Shown here one piece after another: positions 1 through 13,300 of a DNA stretch of 64,000 nt. Numbering within the stretch: the first letter of the stretch is position 1; every line of letters begins with the position of its first letter. A program made the position numbers and the translations under genes. A model generated the notes under the pieces. That model worked only from the letters and a program-made list of their open reading frames with translations. It had not been told where the DNA came from and made no database searches. Origin of the DNA: Agapetus fuscipes (Eukaryota; Arthropoda; Insecta; Trichoptera; Glossosomatidae); assembly GCA_951799405.1 (NCBI GenBank), contig OX637344.1, positions 12,772,001 through 12,836,000 on the forward strand, written 5' to 3'.

Positions 1-668
1 TTCAGGGAATTCCCTCACTTTTTAGTGATCTTCCTTTTAATAAAACAAAAATAAATATCAATGTATTTATTGTGTGTTTACTAAAAATTTGATATTTGTA
101 TATGTACAATGTTTTTTTAAAATATAAATACTACATCAGATATTGCTGTGTCCTATGAAACCATAGACAACAAAAGTCTAGGTTGTTTCTTTTACATGAG
201 ATAAATCTATGGAAACTTAGAAAATGTCATTCTCTGTTTCTGTAGAACATGTTTATCTCATATTAGAAAAAAAATCTAGATTGGCTTTTGGTTCTATACG
301 ACACTCATATACTAGTTGTCCACTCATGTAAAATGTGATTTCTGTGTCTTCAGTGTATGAAGTATTGAGATATAATATAGTCGGCTAAAAACTGGAATAC
401 AGCAATAAAACATTATGTCTGTAGTGTAAACCAAATTTTACAGGAGAGCAAAAACAAACTTGTGAAATTAAATAACTCATTTGTTTTTTTATGAAATCAC
501 ATGCATATCTTAATAAACTAAATAAGTATTGCAACTACAGCTTTATCCTTTTGCCAGATTATGGAATACACTATTTTAGACATTTTGTGGAGCAAACTTA
601 GAAAATGAAAAAATTGATAGATATGCCCCTTTGCCATTACACTACAGATGTAATACACAACTTTATTT
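1..668. other. AT-rich flank without a recognised gene
   Basis: Downstream of the zinc-finger gene. I see no convincing reading frame, RNA gene or named repeat here. Confidence 0.5.
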
Positions 669-935
669 AGACCGGTCCGTAGCCTTGCACTTCGGACTCG
701 TGATCAGAAGGTAGTGGGTTCGAATACTGGCGGAGCATGAAAAAAGATTTCATTTTTGAAATTAGCTCTTTGCTGGACTGAAAAATTAATCTGCCTTTAC
801 CAAAGATCGGTCAACAACTGGGTTTCGCTTGAGAATTGGCGCTTTCTAGTGACAACCAAGCTCACAGAGGGCTCTTGAGATATGATTCACACAAAAACAG
901 CGCTCACCAAATAAATCAGCGTAATATTATTCTAA
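669..935 (+). repeat. tRNA-headed SINE, family A
   Basis: It begins with a degenerate tRNA-like head (GACCGGTCCGTAG) and a B-box-like GGTTCGAAT. The body ending in caccaaataaatcagc is shared with copies at 14460, 25555, 37273, 56060 and 61706. Confidence 0.75.
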
Positions 936-1153
936 CTGGGGTCCAGTTCTGTCAAAACACAATCTAGTAGCCCTTATCTGTAAAAATTATAGGCTCCGCA
1001 TGCATCCTTTTAAGGATAAAGCGGTAAGAAGTTTACATATATTTAGCTTATTTTGGAAAGAAGATCCCAGGTTTTCACTTTTGGTTTTATACCACTGACA
1101 GACACAGAAGCTCTCACTTCACTGAGGGACAATTTGTAACATGTGTTGATTTA

Positions 1154-1309
1154 TTATTTAGAGCCGTGCAGGACCCTGACGTGCTTGGACAGATCCCCCA
1201 GCCGACCAAAGGGCCGACCACAGAACTTGCAGATGTGTGACTTCTCTCCCGTGTGGATCAGGTTGTGCATCTTCAAGCTGAAGCTCTTCTTAAATGTTGC
1301 ATTGCAAAG
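1154..1309 (-). CDS. Exon 12: end of finger 13, finger 14, stop
   Basis: 52 codons including TAA at 1156-1154. The last two fingers are joined by an HTGEK linker. An AATAAA-like hexamer overlaps the stop (1155-1150), so the 3' untranslated region may be short. Confidence 0.9.
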   Translation of the reverse strand, partial: LCNATFKKSFSLKMHNLIHTGEKSHICKFCGRPFGRLGDLSKHVRVLHGSK

Positions 1310-4300
1310 CTGGAATATTTGAAAAAGAAAACAATAAGTACAATGTGAAATTTAAATGAGAGCATACACTCTCTTATTTGCTGGACAGGACGGTGCTATT
1401 CTTAGACATTTTTTTGACAAACTAATGATGCTTTTGTATGAAGACCTGTCAATCCAAGATGGCCGCAGGTGAACAGCTGATTAGTCTTCATACAAACATT
1501 ACCAAAATTTGGTAGGTAAGAATGATAATGGTGATGAGACATCCAGCCGAGGCATCATTAGTTTGTCAAAACATGGGCTCAACAGACGACCAAAATGTCT
1601 AAGCCCCCTTAAGCACTAGCGGTTAACCGCCTAGGCGGTTAGCCGCGCGGTCTGCCGCTTTTCCAATTTAGTATGAGACCGCTGGTGATCGCACGCACTA
1701 GAACCGCCATAAACCGCCCAACCGCCTAGGCGGCCAGCTGCTGGTGCGTAAGGTGCCTAAGAATAGCATTGCAAGTATAAAGGATGACTCATGCTAGGCC
1801 GTGTTGGGTCTGTGCCGAGCTTTGGCTGTAACTAAATAAAATATATCTATACCTTAAAGGTAAATCTGAATAAGTGACATACTAAGCCAACATACATATG
1901 TAGGTTTCTCTGATAAATGCTCATTTTTGCCTATTTTCTACAGAAGTGTGAAAATTCTGTAATTTAGAAGTTTAACATGAGAACTTGTTTGTAATTAGTT
2001 CATACCCAATAAAATGTTTAACCACAATTTCTCAAATCAGTGATTCAACACTTATTCAGTTTTAACTTCAAAGTGGTAATAAATAAAATAAAATATATGT
2101 AACAAAGTATCTGGAAAATGAGTTGATTGAATTACGGCATTTACGGAATTTAAACCTTAAAACTGAGATTTAATTGATTTATAATGTGTTTTTTTCAAGG
2201 CAAGGAGAAAATATTTATTCTAAACGTATTTTCCTCTACCCAGTCTATCATACTTCACTTCATTTTTTTCTGGATTTTGTTGTAAAGAAGAAAGAATTGC
2301 TGTTACTCACCCCGCAGAGGTAAGGCCTGGCATCTGTGTGAACTTTGACATGTCCTCGCAGATCGGCCTTGGATTTGAATGCTCGGGGACAACTGACACA
2401 TTGGAATGGGCGGGCGTTGTCATGGCGATTATTGTGATTGTTCCTGTCACCCTGTTGATGAAAACAAATAAAATACTGAAGAATTCCAAATCTGTGGGTG
2501 TATTTCGCGGAGCACTCTAAGACACACCTTTTTAAAAAGTCAACAAAAAAATCATTTGATGAAAATTACATTTAAAATAAACTATGCACACGCTAACAAG
2601 CTACACATATAGTTCTTGCTACATTTTCCCCAAAGGAGTCGCTGTGGCGAGTGGAACCTATACCCATATTGAATAATCCTCACCTTGTATTTGAATGTCT
2701 TGGGACACCGAGGACAGGAGTAGGGCTTTTCAGTTGTATGTGCCGACCTTTTGTGTATTGCAATACTTGATGCATGAGCAAAAGTCTTCCCGCATATCTC
2801 GCACATGTATGGACGCTCTCCTAAAATATAAATGGTGTTAGACAACTGTTATCACAGATAGCGCTGTTTCCAAAATAATACAAGATACTAAAACACTGCT
2901 TCAGAGTAAAAGGATACCAACTTCACAATGAGCTTCAAGGCAGTCTGATTGAGACTTTTGGAGAGAACTGCTTGTGTTCTGTCGATTGTCATACATGCTT
3001 ATTATTATTTTGGGATTGTTGTATTTTTTACTGTGTCTGTGACTGTTGCTCTGTCTTTAGGTGGTTGACACTGAAGAGTTGCTTGCCTGTTGAGGTGGTT
3101 TCTTCGAGCAGGAGCTTCCAAATTTTTTGCTCATATTTGCTATGGGCTTCTTCAGTATATATAGTCTAAGTTGTAAATATGTAGGATTTACACTTAAGGC
3201 TTGTATTTGATGCATGCACACAAGCAGGCACATGTAAGTTTGCGCTAACACATGCTGCATAAAAAAAAACCTCACAGGAACATACAGTTTTTGCAACTCC
3301 TACCGCCTTTTCCTGAAACGGGGTGGCATTGGCAAAAGTGAACCAAATTTTTAAAGCATGGGGGTCAGTCTCATATAAACTTTTAGTCAAAGGAACAAAT
3401 GACAATGTGGTCAAAGGAAAGTATGATGATGTGAAACTGTCATCAACACTACACCACATCGTCATCACCCTGAAGAAGTCCATCGCAGACATAGGTGAAA
3501 CGTCCAGAAGCTCAAGCTCCCATAGACCGCAGAAACACTTCCCAGAAAGCAACTCTCCAGCATCAACTATGCAATAAGAATTAAGACATTTCTTAAAACT
3601 GTGTGTTTTTATTTTAAATACTTAATTTAATATTGATTATTATACAGATAAGAAATATATATATACTGTTCTCACCCGTGTGCATATTCAAATGGCTGCG
3701 GAGCGAACTTTTGTTGTAAAACTTTCTGCCGCATTCATTGCATTCAAATTTCCGGGAAATGAGGCGAAGCTTGAAAAGTAATAAAAAAAAAATGTTTAAA
3801 ATAGTGTTCTACTAAAAAGCAACTCAAGGGCAATTAATAATTCCTTCGTAAGACTTACTCGTGGCAGCTTCTGGTTGTGATCTCTCAGAATATGATGTGA
3901 CAGCATCTCATAGTTTTTGAAAGTCTAAAATCAAAATTCATTTTACATTAGAATGAGTAATGGCAAGTTAAAAAAATGTACGGCTGGCTCACACTGCTTG
4001 GAGATAAGGTTGTATCGTCAGTGGAGTCCGCACATTTAAATAGGGAAAACTTGTGATGTCAGAAAACTTGTGTTGTAAGGCTAGTGTGTACAACCAAAAA
4101 AATATACATGAGAAAGGCATTATAAAAGTTTCATCCATCTGGCACCAGATGTCTCTGTCCCAGATAACAGAAAATTAGTCGGTATGGTCGAGTGGGTAAG
4201 GTGTCGGCATTCAAATTTGCGTTATTGAAAAAAATATTAGCTTGAATCTCGCCGTGTCCATCGACAATAACTTTGACCCTGGTTCAACAGATGTCTACAT

Positions 4301-7300
4301 CTATAATCTAAGTTGCAAAGATATATTAACTTTTTAAATTCATATTAAATGCATGCCCACAAACAGGCATGTGTAAGTTTGCACTTACAAATGCTATATG
4401 TGTACTTCAAATGAACATAAACCCTACAACTTTTGCTGTCCTTCTCTGAAAACGAGTGACATTGGCAAAGTCACCTATTTTTTAAAGTATGAGTGGTCAG
4501 CCTCATGTCATCGGGTAATAATGCATTAATAATAATTAAAAAAAAAATTAAATAATGAATTGTTAATTGATGATGTTAAAACCTGTTTCTGGCCAGGCTA
4601 AATAGGTCGGGGCGAATTGCATTCCTCTTCACAAATCTATGTGTTTCCATAATATATTTATCGCAATTTTAAAACAATAAAATATCTTAGATTACTGCCT
4701 TCAGTTCTATACAGCTCATGGAGTTTTGGTTCATATTGAGGTTATCATGGAAGATGTGAGTTACCAACCCTGGCACAGTACTGGCAGACCATCAGCTCCC
4801 TGATGTGTATGGGCAGCCAGGACTCCACTTTATTATGAGGCACAGTGTGCTCTGCAATGTTGGCCATGTGACTCATGAGGTCGGCATACTGCTCAAACTG
4901 GAGGGGACAGATGCGGCAGTTGAACAATGGAGTCTCGTGATTGGCAGACCTGCAGCAGAATGTGAACACTTGCGTAAAAAACTTACAAAAGCGAAATTGT
5001 ACCTCATAACTGGCAAAATAAATGGAATGAAGGCTTTGTGCGGTCAAAGGAATGAAGGTTTGTGCTTTGTGGGGTCAGCTTCATATCAATCTATTAGGCA
5101 AGGAGCACAAAATTTTCGGAAAGTCAAATAATAAAAAAACTTAAAATCAAATTAAAATTAAATTTAAAACTAAAAATTTAAGCGCCGAAGCCTCCAACAT
5201 CGCGAATCAACTGCAATTTATTTCGCTCGTTGTATACTTCTTTCATTCTCAATCACGAAAAAGAAGAATAGTAATGAGTGGAGTTACCTGTGCCTGTCTA
5301 AGCCCACGACAGTTGTGTAATACTTGTAGCAGTACTCGCACGCGTACAGACGATTCACCGACAGAACCTGACAGCTGCTCTCATTCTGGGATATGAGGGT
5401 GTGGCTTGATAGCACATGCTCCATCACCTGTAGACAAACACAAAAATATTTGCACAATAAAATTTACCTTTCTTCACTTTTCCGATTAATTGAGGAAATC
5501 TTGTAGGAAAACATGCTGGTGCAAATGTGTAATTGTGTGTCTGTGAAGTCTCTAGATGTATGTACTTAAATAATTGTATTTGTTCGAGATTGTGTCTTGA
5601 ATATTTTAAGAACAATATTCTGCCCCAAAATGTATGTGCCAGTTCTCAATGTTTCAAGAACAACCTTTATTCTCACCTATAAATATAGACCCAGATGCTC
5701 TGTAGCCTAACTTATATCTAAGCCGTCGAGCTATACAGTTCAAATGCAACTCTGCATACGAACCATATGTGAACACAGTTTCTTAAAATAAATTTTGCAA
5801 ATTAATACTCTCCTTGACTGATAGGTTGGTATGCGGCTGACCACCCATACTGTAAAAAATGGTTCACTTTGCCAATGTCACCCCTGCTTCAGGGAAGGTC
5901 GGCAAGAGTTGCAGGGCTTATGTTCATTTGAGATTGGGGTTTTTATATTGTAGGTCCACATGCAGCATGTGTAAGCGCGAAATTATGCATGTCTGCTTGT
6001 GGGAATGCATTTAATATGAATCTCAAATAATACATATCTTTGCAGCTTAGATTTAGATTTAGATTTTTAGAATACTGGTTCAACAGATGCCGTTGCATGC
6101 ACACAAGCTTCTGCTTTCGCATGAAGACAACTGGCCAGGTAAAATAGGTTGGTGGATTGCATTCCTTTCCACAAATCTATTAAAAAAAAAAAAAAAAATA
6201 ACCAAAATTTTTATCAAATTGAATCCGGTAAAATCATAACACTACATTATTCTCGAAGTTTTGACGATAGCTATTATTTTCAAAAAACATTCTTTGTGCG
6301 CAATGATTAGGGATGAACACGTTGACGTGCATAAAGGGTGCCTCCTAAGACGTTAGCTCGGACGCCAATGAAACAATGAGGATAATGTAAGTTCTCCTGC
6401 AACGGTTCATCAAATATCCAATCTGGGTGGTTTGACTGCCCTGCTGCCTTCTGAGTCCACCACAACTATCTTTTCTAGGCCAGCAAATACAGTCTGCGGA
6501 CTTCTATGGACCCGACCACATCAACATTAGTAGGCAGCCAATTAGAAAGTACGGAAATAGTAAAGTCTGGAACGTACTTTGTTCATTGGCTAATAAATTG
6601 GTATGAGACATTTTTTTTTAAGGAATCCTGTGCGGGAGGCTCCCCAATTCTTAAAAAGCTTGTGGGTCACCCTGGAAGGATGCCGCAGAGGTGTTGCTTG
6701 AATTATTGCTTCTGTCGTGGGGCGCTGCAAGGAAGTGGCGATTGATTGGTTTTGAATACAACCGCATTAAATTGGGAAGGGAATACAGATACTGGTACAT
6801 CATTCCATAAACGGGCAGTTTGGCAAAGGAATGAGTGATGAAAATGGCAAGCTCTCATAGTTTTGAGGATGAATGAGAGTCGTCCTGCGAGTTTGCCTTT
6901 CTGAAATGCGAGGGGGAGGGATTAATGAATAGAGCTCATTAGAAGAAGCACCGAGACTGATCACAAAGTAGATGATAGTATTACGTTTTTACTGGGTTAT
7001 TTTTTAATTATACTGCAATTGTTTATTTTACACAATTTAAAACAATTGATTTCTTGCTCTGGATTTCGAACTTCACGGTTCAATGTTTTATCGACACTCT
7101 CCTCTGCATACGATTTCGGCTTTTATACTCATTCGGACATACGGACGGTTTTCGATTGTTCTCAAACATAATGGATGATTCTAACACCAGAGCGTTCCAC
7201 CAGTATGAAAAGCATCACGTATGCACTAATACCATCATAGATCATACTAGTGCCAGACTGTTCTATGTATGCATGTAGTCGCAAGTTCGTAACAATAGAA

Positions 7301-10300
7301 TACCTGGTGACTAGTGGGGAATGCCTCCATGCAGTGCAGGCAGCTCTGGCATTCAGAAGTGTGGTTCTTGCCGTGCTGCCACTTCTCATGACGCAGCCTG
7401 GTCGCTCTGGATTTGAATCTCGCACCACAAACAGAACAGCAGAAAGGATCCATCATCTTCCCAGTCTTAGAGTTTATCCGGGAGCCCTTTTCTTTCTTGG
7501 GAGTGTGCATATTGTACATATGCTGGTAAAGGAGCTGCTCCTCGGGGTATGACTGTAAATTATACATTCAAGTCTTAAAATGTACTGCTCAGAACAGGCG
7601 TAGTCTAGTATAATCCAATCGATATGTAACATTGGAGATTCACATTACATGCATTTTCACAACCAGACACGTACAAGTTCACGCTTGCACATGCCGCATG
7701 TGAACCTACAACATAAAAACCAAATCTCAAATGGACATACACCCTGCAACTCTTGCCGTCCTTCCCTTAGACAGGGGTGACATTGGCAATGTGAACCATT
7801 TTTACAGCATGGGTGGTCAGCCGCATACCAACCTATAAGTCATGGAACATACACGACAAATTACATTTTATAAATAGTGGATAATGGTTTTAATCATAAT
7901 CAGAAAGCAGTGGGTTTCACTCTGGGTATAGAACAAAAAACTGTTGGTGTTAAGGCCGATGGGGCCAAGTGGGCTGATCTTTCTAGCGTGTTTGGAATAG
8001 AGCACCGTTGGTTCGTTTACTGCCTGGGTCATTTGACCATAACTTTGACCCTGGTTCTACAGATGTTATTGGGTTATTATTAATTAATAATTCATTACAA
8101 TAAACAACAATGAATTATTAATAAATGATATTAATACCTGTTTCTGGCCAGGCAGAATAGGTTGGTGAATTGCATTCCTCTTCACAAATCTATTTTAAAA
8201 AATGGTTGGTATGAGGGTGGTCAGCCTCATACCAACCTATAAGTCAAGGAATATCAAAGAAGTTCGCCAATCTTTGATATACATTGATTGAATGAAATAC
8301 CAACCTTGTCACATAAGGTGCATTTTCCTGGATTGTCACTTTCATGCCACAGCTTGTGGATGTTCAGCCTCTTGTAACTTGCAAAGGACACGTTGCAAAT
8401 GGAGCATGACAGATCTTTAGCATGTGCTTTGTTCTTCATGCTCCTCTTGAAGGCCTTTATGAGATTGGCCGCTTCGGCTTTTGACATTTTAATAATTGGT
8501 TCTATCTTGGGTAGCAGCAGTGCATCATCTGTTTTGATCTGTGAAACAAAAAGTATATAGGGTTAAATAAATACATATTTTAGACACACATTTCTTTTTA
8601 ATTTAATTGCACCTGAAGATGATCAAGAGATCAAAAACATTTGTATATATATATTAATTAAAATAAACTTAATAATTGAGTGAAAATAAAACAGAGTTTC
8701 ATTAGGATTTTTGGTTTTATAAAATTTAGTAGAAATCAATTAATATCAATTTTCACAGTGAATAATAATATTTCAATAATTTTCACAGTGAATAATACAC
8801 AAACCATGCAAAATATAAATACATTTAAAAGAGAAAACAATGAAAAATACTTGAAATGTTTGAATCATATTAATAGATGCTTATTATTTTAATTCCTTCA
8901 CTAATGAGTTGGTAAGAGGCTCACCACCCATATGTACAAAATGGTTCAATTTCACTAATGTCACCCCTGTTTCAGGGAAAGTCGGTAAGAGTTGCAGGTT
9001 ATATGTTCATTTAACATTTGGTTTACATGCACTACATTCGTTTGATTGTGGGTATGCATCAAGTACGGTGCAATATCAAATGTAAAATCTTTGCAACTTG
9101 GATAATAGATCAGCTGGAGCTACCGCTGTTGCCAATGTTGTTTTCAAAAGCCCAACTACCTAAGCTGGAGTCTCATCACCACGGTAATTCTTACCTACCG
9201 AATATCGGTATTATTTGTATGAAGACCTGTCAATCAAAGATGGCCGCAAGTGAACAGCTGATTAGTCTTCATACAAATATTACCAATATTCGGTAGGTAA
9301 GAATTACCGTGGTAATGAGACTTCCAGCCCTGGGCTGGCAGTCTCAACACGACGGTAGATAGATTATCGATCATTGTGATAGCTTAGGCGTGACGGTAGA
9401 GTTTGAACGACTGGCGGTAGTCTCGACAATTTTGAACGACGGCATCGGTAGTTCCCAACTGTCAAATGAAAGATTATCGACGGTAGTGTATCGAGCCCAT
9501 TGAGAGGCCTGATAAGCAGTCTGATACGTTAACTACTCGTCAAATTGGACCATTTGCGTGAGTTTCGTCTCGAAAAAAAGTATCTTGTTGAGAAATATAA
9601 TGGCTGAGGCGTATTCAGCTCTCGATTTATTTGTGCTGGAGCATCAAGACCGAATGGTAAAGCGTAGGAAAATCTTAAAGCAGCAAAGGAAGACAAGAGA
9701 ACCCACTGCTCATGAAGCAGAGTGACTTCCTGAAACTGTATAGGATCAGTAAGTTTATATTCCATGGACTGTTGGCGGACCTACGCCCACATTTAGAAAG
9801 GAAAAACCTTTCTGCGGAAAAGCAAGTGAGTACCCTCGAATCATATACCTAACCTACTTGTCAGATAATTAACACGGCAGGGATTCCCTATCAATTTGCT
9901 TAAGCATTCATTGAGATTTATTCATATACAAGTCGTGCCAAAGATGCAGACCGCCAACACATATTATATAAATATATATTATGTACATGAGTGCGCTATA
10001 TTTGCCCCAATAAGTAGGTACCTACCTACACTATAATTCTACGCCCAATACATAATAGACAGCAGACTGAAAGTCTAATAAAAACATAATATAATCTATG
10101 TTGCAAAGATATTTAAGATTCATATTAAATGCATTTACACAAGCAAACATGCCGTATGTGGACCTACAATATAAAAACCCAAATCTCAAATGAACATAAG
10201 CCCTGCACTGCAACTTAGTAAAACTATTTATACAAAATAGATGATTTGACTAATTGCCATATCATTGAGAGGCATAAGAGTACCTAAACCTCAATACATT

Positions 10301-13300
10301 TCCCTTAATATGCTCCGGTATAAATTACAATAATACTTCACTTTTTCTTTGTCTGTTGAAGATTCTTACAGCACTGAGATTTTACGCCTCTGGATGCTAC
10401 CAGCAGCCAACAGCTTTGCAATGGAGTGTCAGCCAGACATCAGTGGGCAGGGTGATCCGGGGTGTGACTGTTACATTTAACAGGCATTTACACAAACACA
10501 CAAATTAACAATAATTTATTTATTTTCTATTCAAAACAATTGAAAAAAATATATTTATTTTATGTTAGAAATACATGTAACTACACAGTTAATACCTGTA
10601 ACTATTTTTCCTAAAAAAATAAGATACTTCTCAAACATGAATTACTTAAACTGTCTTTAAGAATTATAACATTATAAATGTAAATAAAATGCAATTTTGT
10701 TAAAATTAACTTTTTGAGTTTATTTTGTACACAACCACTTTCTGGAGAAGCAGAAGGTACCTCCCATCTTCAGGTGTAAAATGAAAAATACAAAAATGTG
10801 TGGGCATGGTAAATTATCTATACAAGGGACGGTATTTTCAAAAGTATATATATGTTGAATGTCTGGGCCTGCATAATTCCAGCTTCAGCCTCCATCTGGA
10901 AATTAAAAAAAAAAATGTAGGCATTTATACAACATTCCTATTTTTACAGAAAGGGTAAATTTTTTAGAGTGGAAACTATCTTTTGCCGCCAACTAGCAAA
11001 TGGGTTATATTTGTTGAGAAGGCTGAGTAACCTTGGCCAATACCTACTGGGATTCTGGGCAAAAAACACCCAGCTATTGATATATATTAGCATTGAGGCT
11101 AGCCTCAATTGTATCTTAAGTTTGTATGTCAGAATTAATGGGTTTTTCTTTTTGGAAAGTCTAATACACACTTGACTTATAGGTTGGTATGAGGCTGACC
11201 ACCCATATTGTAAAAAATGGTTCACTTTGCCAATGTAACCCCTGAATAAGATTTTTAGGCTTACACGGCCGGCTGATGATGCTGGAGTGATGCTTTTCGG
11301 GATCTGTTGCCGTGGTCTGTGGGAGCTGGACCTTCCGCACGTTTCACCCATTTCTACGAAGAAGCCCATCGTAGAAATGGGCGAAACGTCCGGAAGCTCC
11401 AGCTCCCACAGACCACGGCAACAGATCCCGGAAAGCATCACTCCAGCAATGTCTTCCCTGTTTCAGGGAAGGTCGGCAAGAGTTGCAAGGCTTGTGTTCA
11501 TTTGAGATTGGGTTATTTATACTGTAGGTCCACATGTGGCATGTGTGAGCGCGAAATTATGCGTGTCTGCTTGTGGGAATGCATTTTATATTAATCTCAA
11601 TTGATACATATCTTTGCAACTTAAATTTAGATTACCTACATCCCTACATATTCAATAAGATAAAAATATGTAACTCCAATTATAAAGTACCTCAATAAGT
11701 GTGAAACGATGAACTTGAGATCCCTCTCCTCTCTAGCTCAGTGAGTTCAGGTTCCTGGTTGCCGGTCTGCATCCTCTGCTGTTGAAGCTTGCCACAGCAC
11801 TTGGCCTTGTAGTCCCTTCATGTCTGCAATGATGTCATACTCATTAGAACGTTTAGGTACAAGTGTAATTATGATTGCTGTCAGTCGAAAAACAAGCAAT
11901 TCACAGAAATATAGCTGTAAATGAATATATAAGTATATACTTGATAACAAAACTAATTTGTTCCATTTGGAACGGTATTTAAGCTGTCGTTCAGCTCCTT
12001 TCACTCAGCCAGTGGTAAACTGCCGGTTGTTTACATGCGGCTGAACCTCAAGTTTGCCAACAATTTCCTCCAGCTGGCGGAGGGTCGCTCTTGCAGCCCG
12101 CTCAAGCCTAAATAAACCACATACGTCCTACAAAACTGATAATTAAGTATTTTAGTGTACACCCTTCTGGCCAACACACAAGTCTTGCAAAATCTCAAGC
12201 ATTTACTTACTTTGAAATCTCCTCGGCAATGTCTCCTTCATCATTTCCGTCATTACGCTGCCAATTCTCCATAACCTATTGAAACATTGTAAAATTAATA
12301 TATATATCAAGCTATTGAGCGATTACTTTTGTATTGTACAGTAAATATTCAACGCGTAATATGTACATACTTATTGAAACCGTCGCCTCGTTTCGATTCA
12401 CCGCAACCGCGCTTTTTCTTGTTGACATTTGCGTTGAGACGGTAGGATGTACTGCGCGGTTTGCGCACGCGCAGACCGTGTCAGACTAATAGCTTGTGTG
12501 GCACGCGCACAAAACACTTGTAGGTATCCATGAGAAACATTATGTTTTTAATTTTCCTACGCAATTTAAAATTAAAAACTAAATTGTTTTGGTATATAAT
12601 ATTAATAAACTATTTAATTTATTATTTTGAAGACGAAACAATTAATTTTTTTTTTCTAATGTAATAAATTCGCAGTACATTTTTTAGACGGGCAAGAAAT
12701 TTCACGCTACGTTATCTAGACGGTCGGTAAACTTTCATGCGTGATCGCGATGGCGTCGAGACTTGCGTGGAATCCTAGCCTCGCTGTGGTAAGATTTGAA
12801 ATGGGTTACAGTAACGTACCGTCGAAGGTTAGATGCTATCTACCGTTGTGATGAGACTGCCAGCCCTGGGCTCTTAGGGCTAAGAGGGCTCTTGAGGTAC
12901 GATTCACGCAAAAAAAACATTCATGAAGTAAATAATCCTGCTACTTATTTATCTATTAACCTTTTTGAGTGGTGCGTGGTTCTTCATGATGTGCTCCTTG
13001 ATCTCCCCTTCAGTGGCTGATATATCACACTTGCACAGCACGCACCAGTAGTCCCTGGCTTTAGGCTCCACCTTTATTTCTTGGCTCCCTATGGATTTCG
13101 TTAGCTCAGGTTTATTTTCAGGAACACTTTGATTTTCCGACTTTTTAGGCAAATTCAGCAAAGACCTTTTCATCTCTTCCGACAATGGCGTATTCAAAAC
13201 TGTCATCAAAGGTTTGTTAATTGCTTTTTCTGAAGATGTCGTTGATGCTTTGACAGGTGGGCTGTCACAAGGTTCGGTCAGAGGGATTTCAAAGGAATCA

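Larger units (their letters stand above)
9333..12865 (+). mobile_element. PIF/Harbinger DNA transposon in intron 3 of the zinc-finger gene
   Basis: Terminal inverted repeats: GGCTGGCAGTCTCA at 9333 mirrors TGAGACTGCCAGCC ending at 12865, and the match continues through about 31 bp (ACGGTAGATAG) with two mismatches. A CTG triplet flanks both ends (9330-9332 and 12866-12868), fitting the 3-bp target duplications known for this superfamily, though TWA is the usual triplet. Inside are two pieces of a HARBI1-like nuclease on the plus strand (9600-9827, about 10363-10470) and a small minus-strand coding segment near the right end (12005-12272) that could be the second Harbinger protein. Later insertions include family C repeats and the long hairpin at 11281-11447. 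The nuclease is broken, so the copy is dead. Confidence 0.75.

Noticed and set aside
10944..11441. 165-residue minus-strand frame
   Set aside because: Runs through a family C repeat and one arm of the long hairpin; no conserved motif.
11747..12004. 85-residue minus-strand frame downstream of the small Harbinger frame
   Set aside because: No acceptor joins it in phase to the upstream exon, and its sequence lacks coding character.
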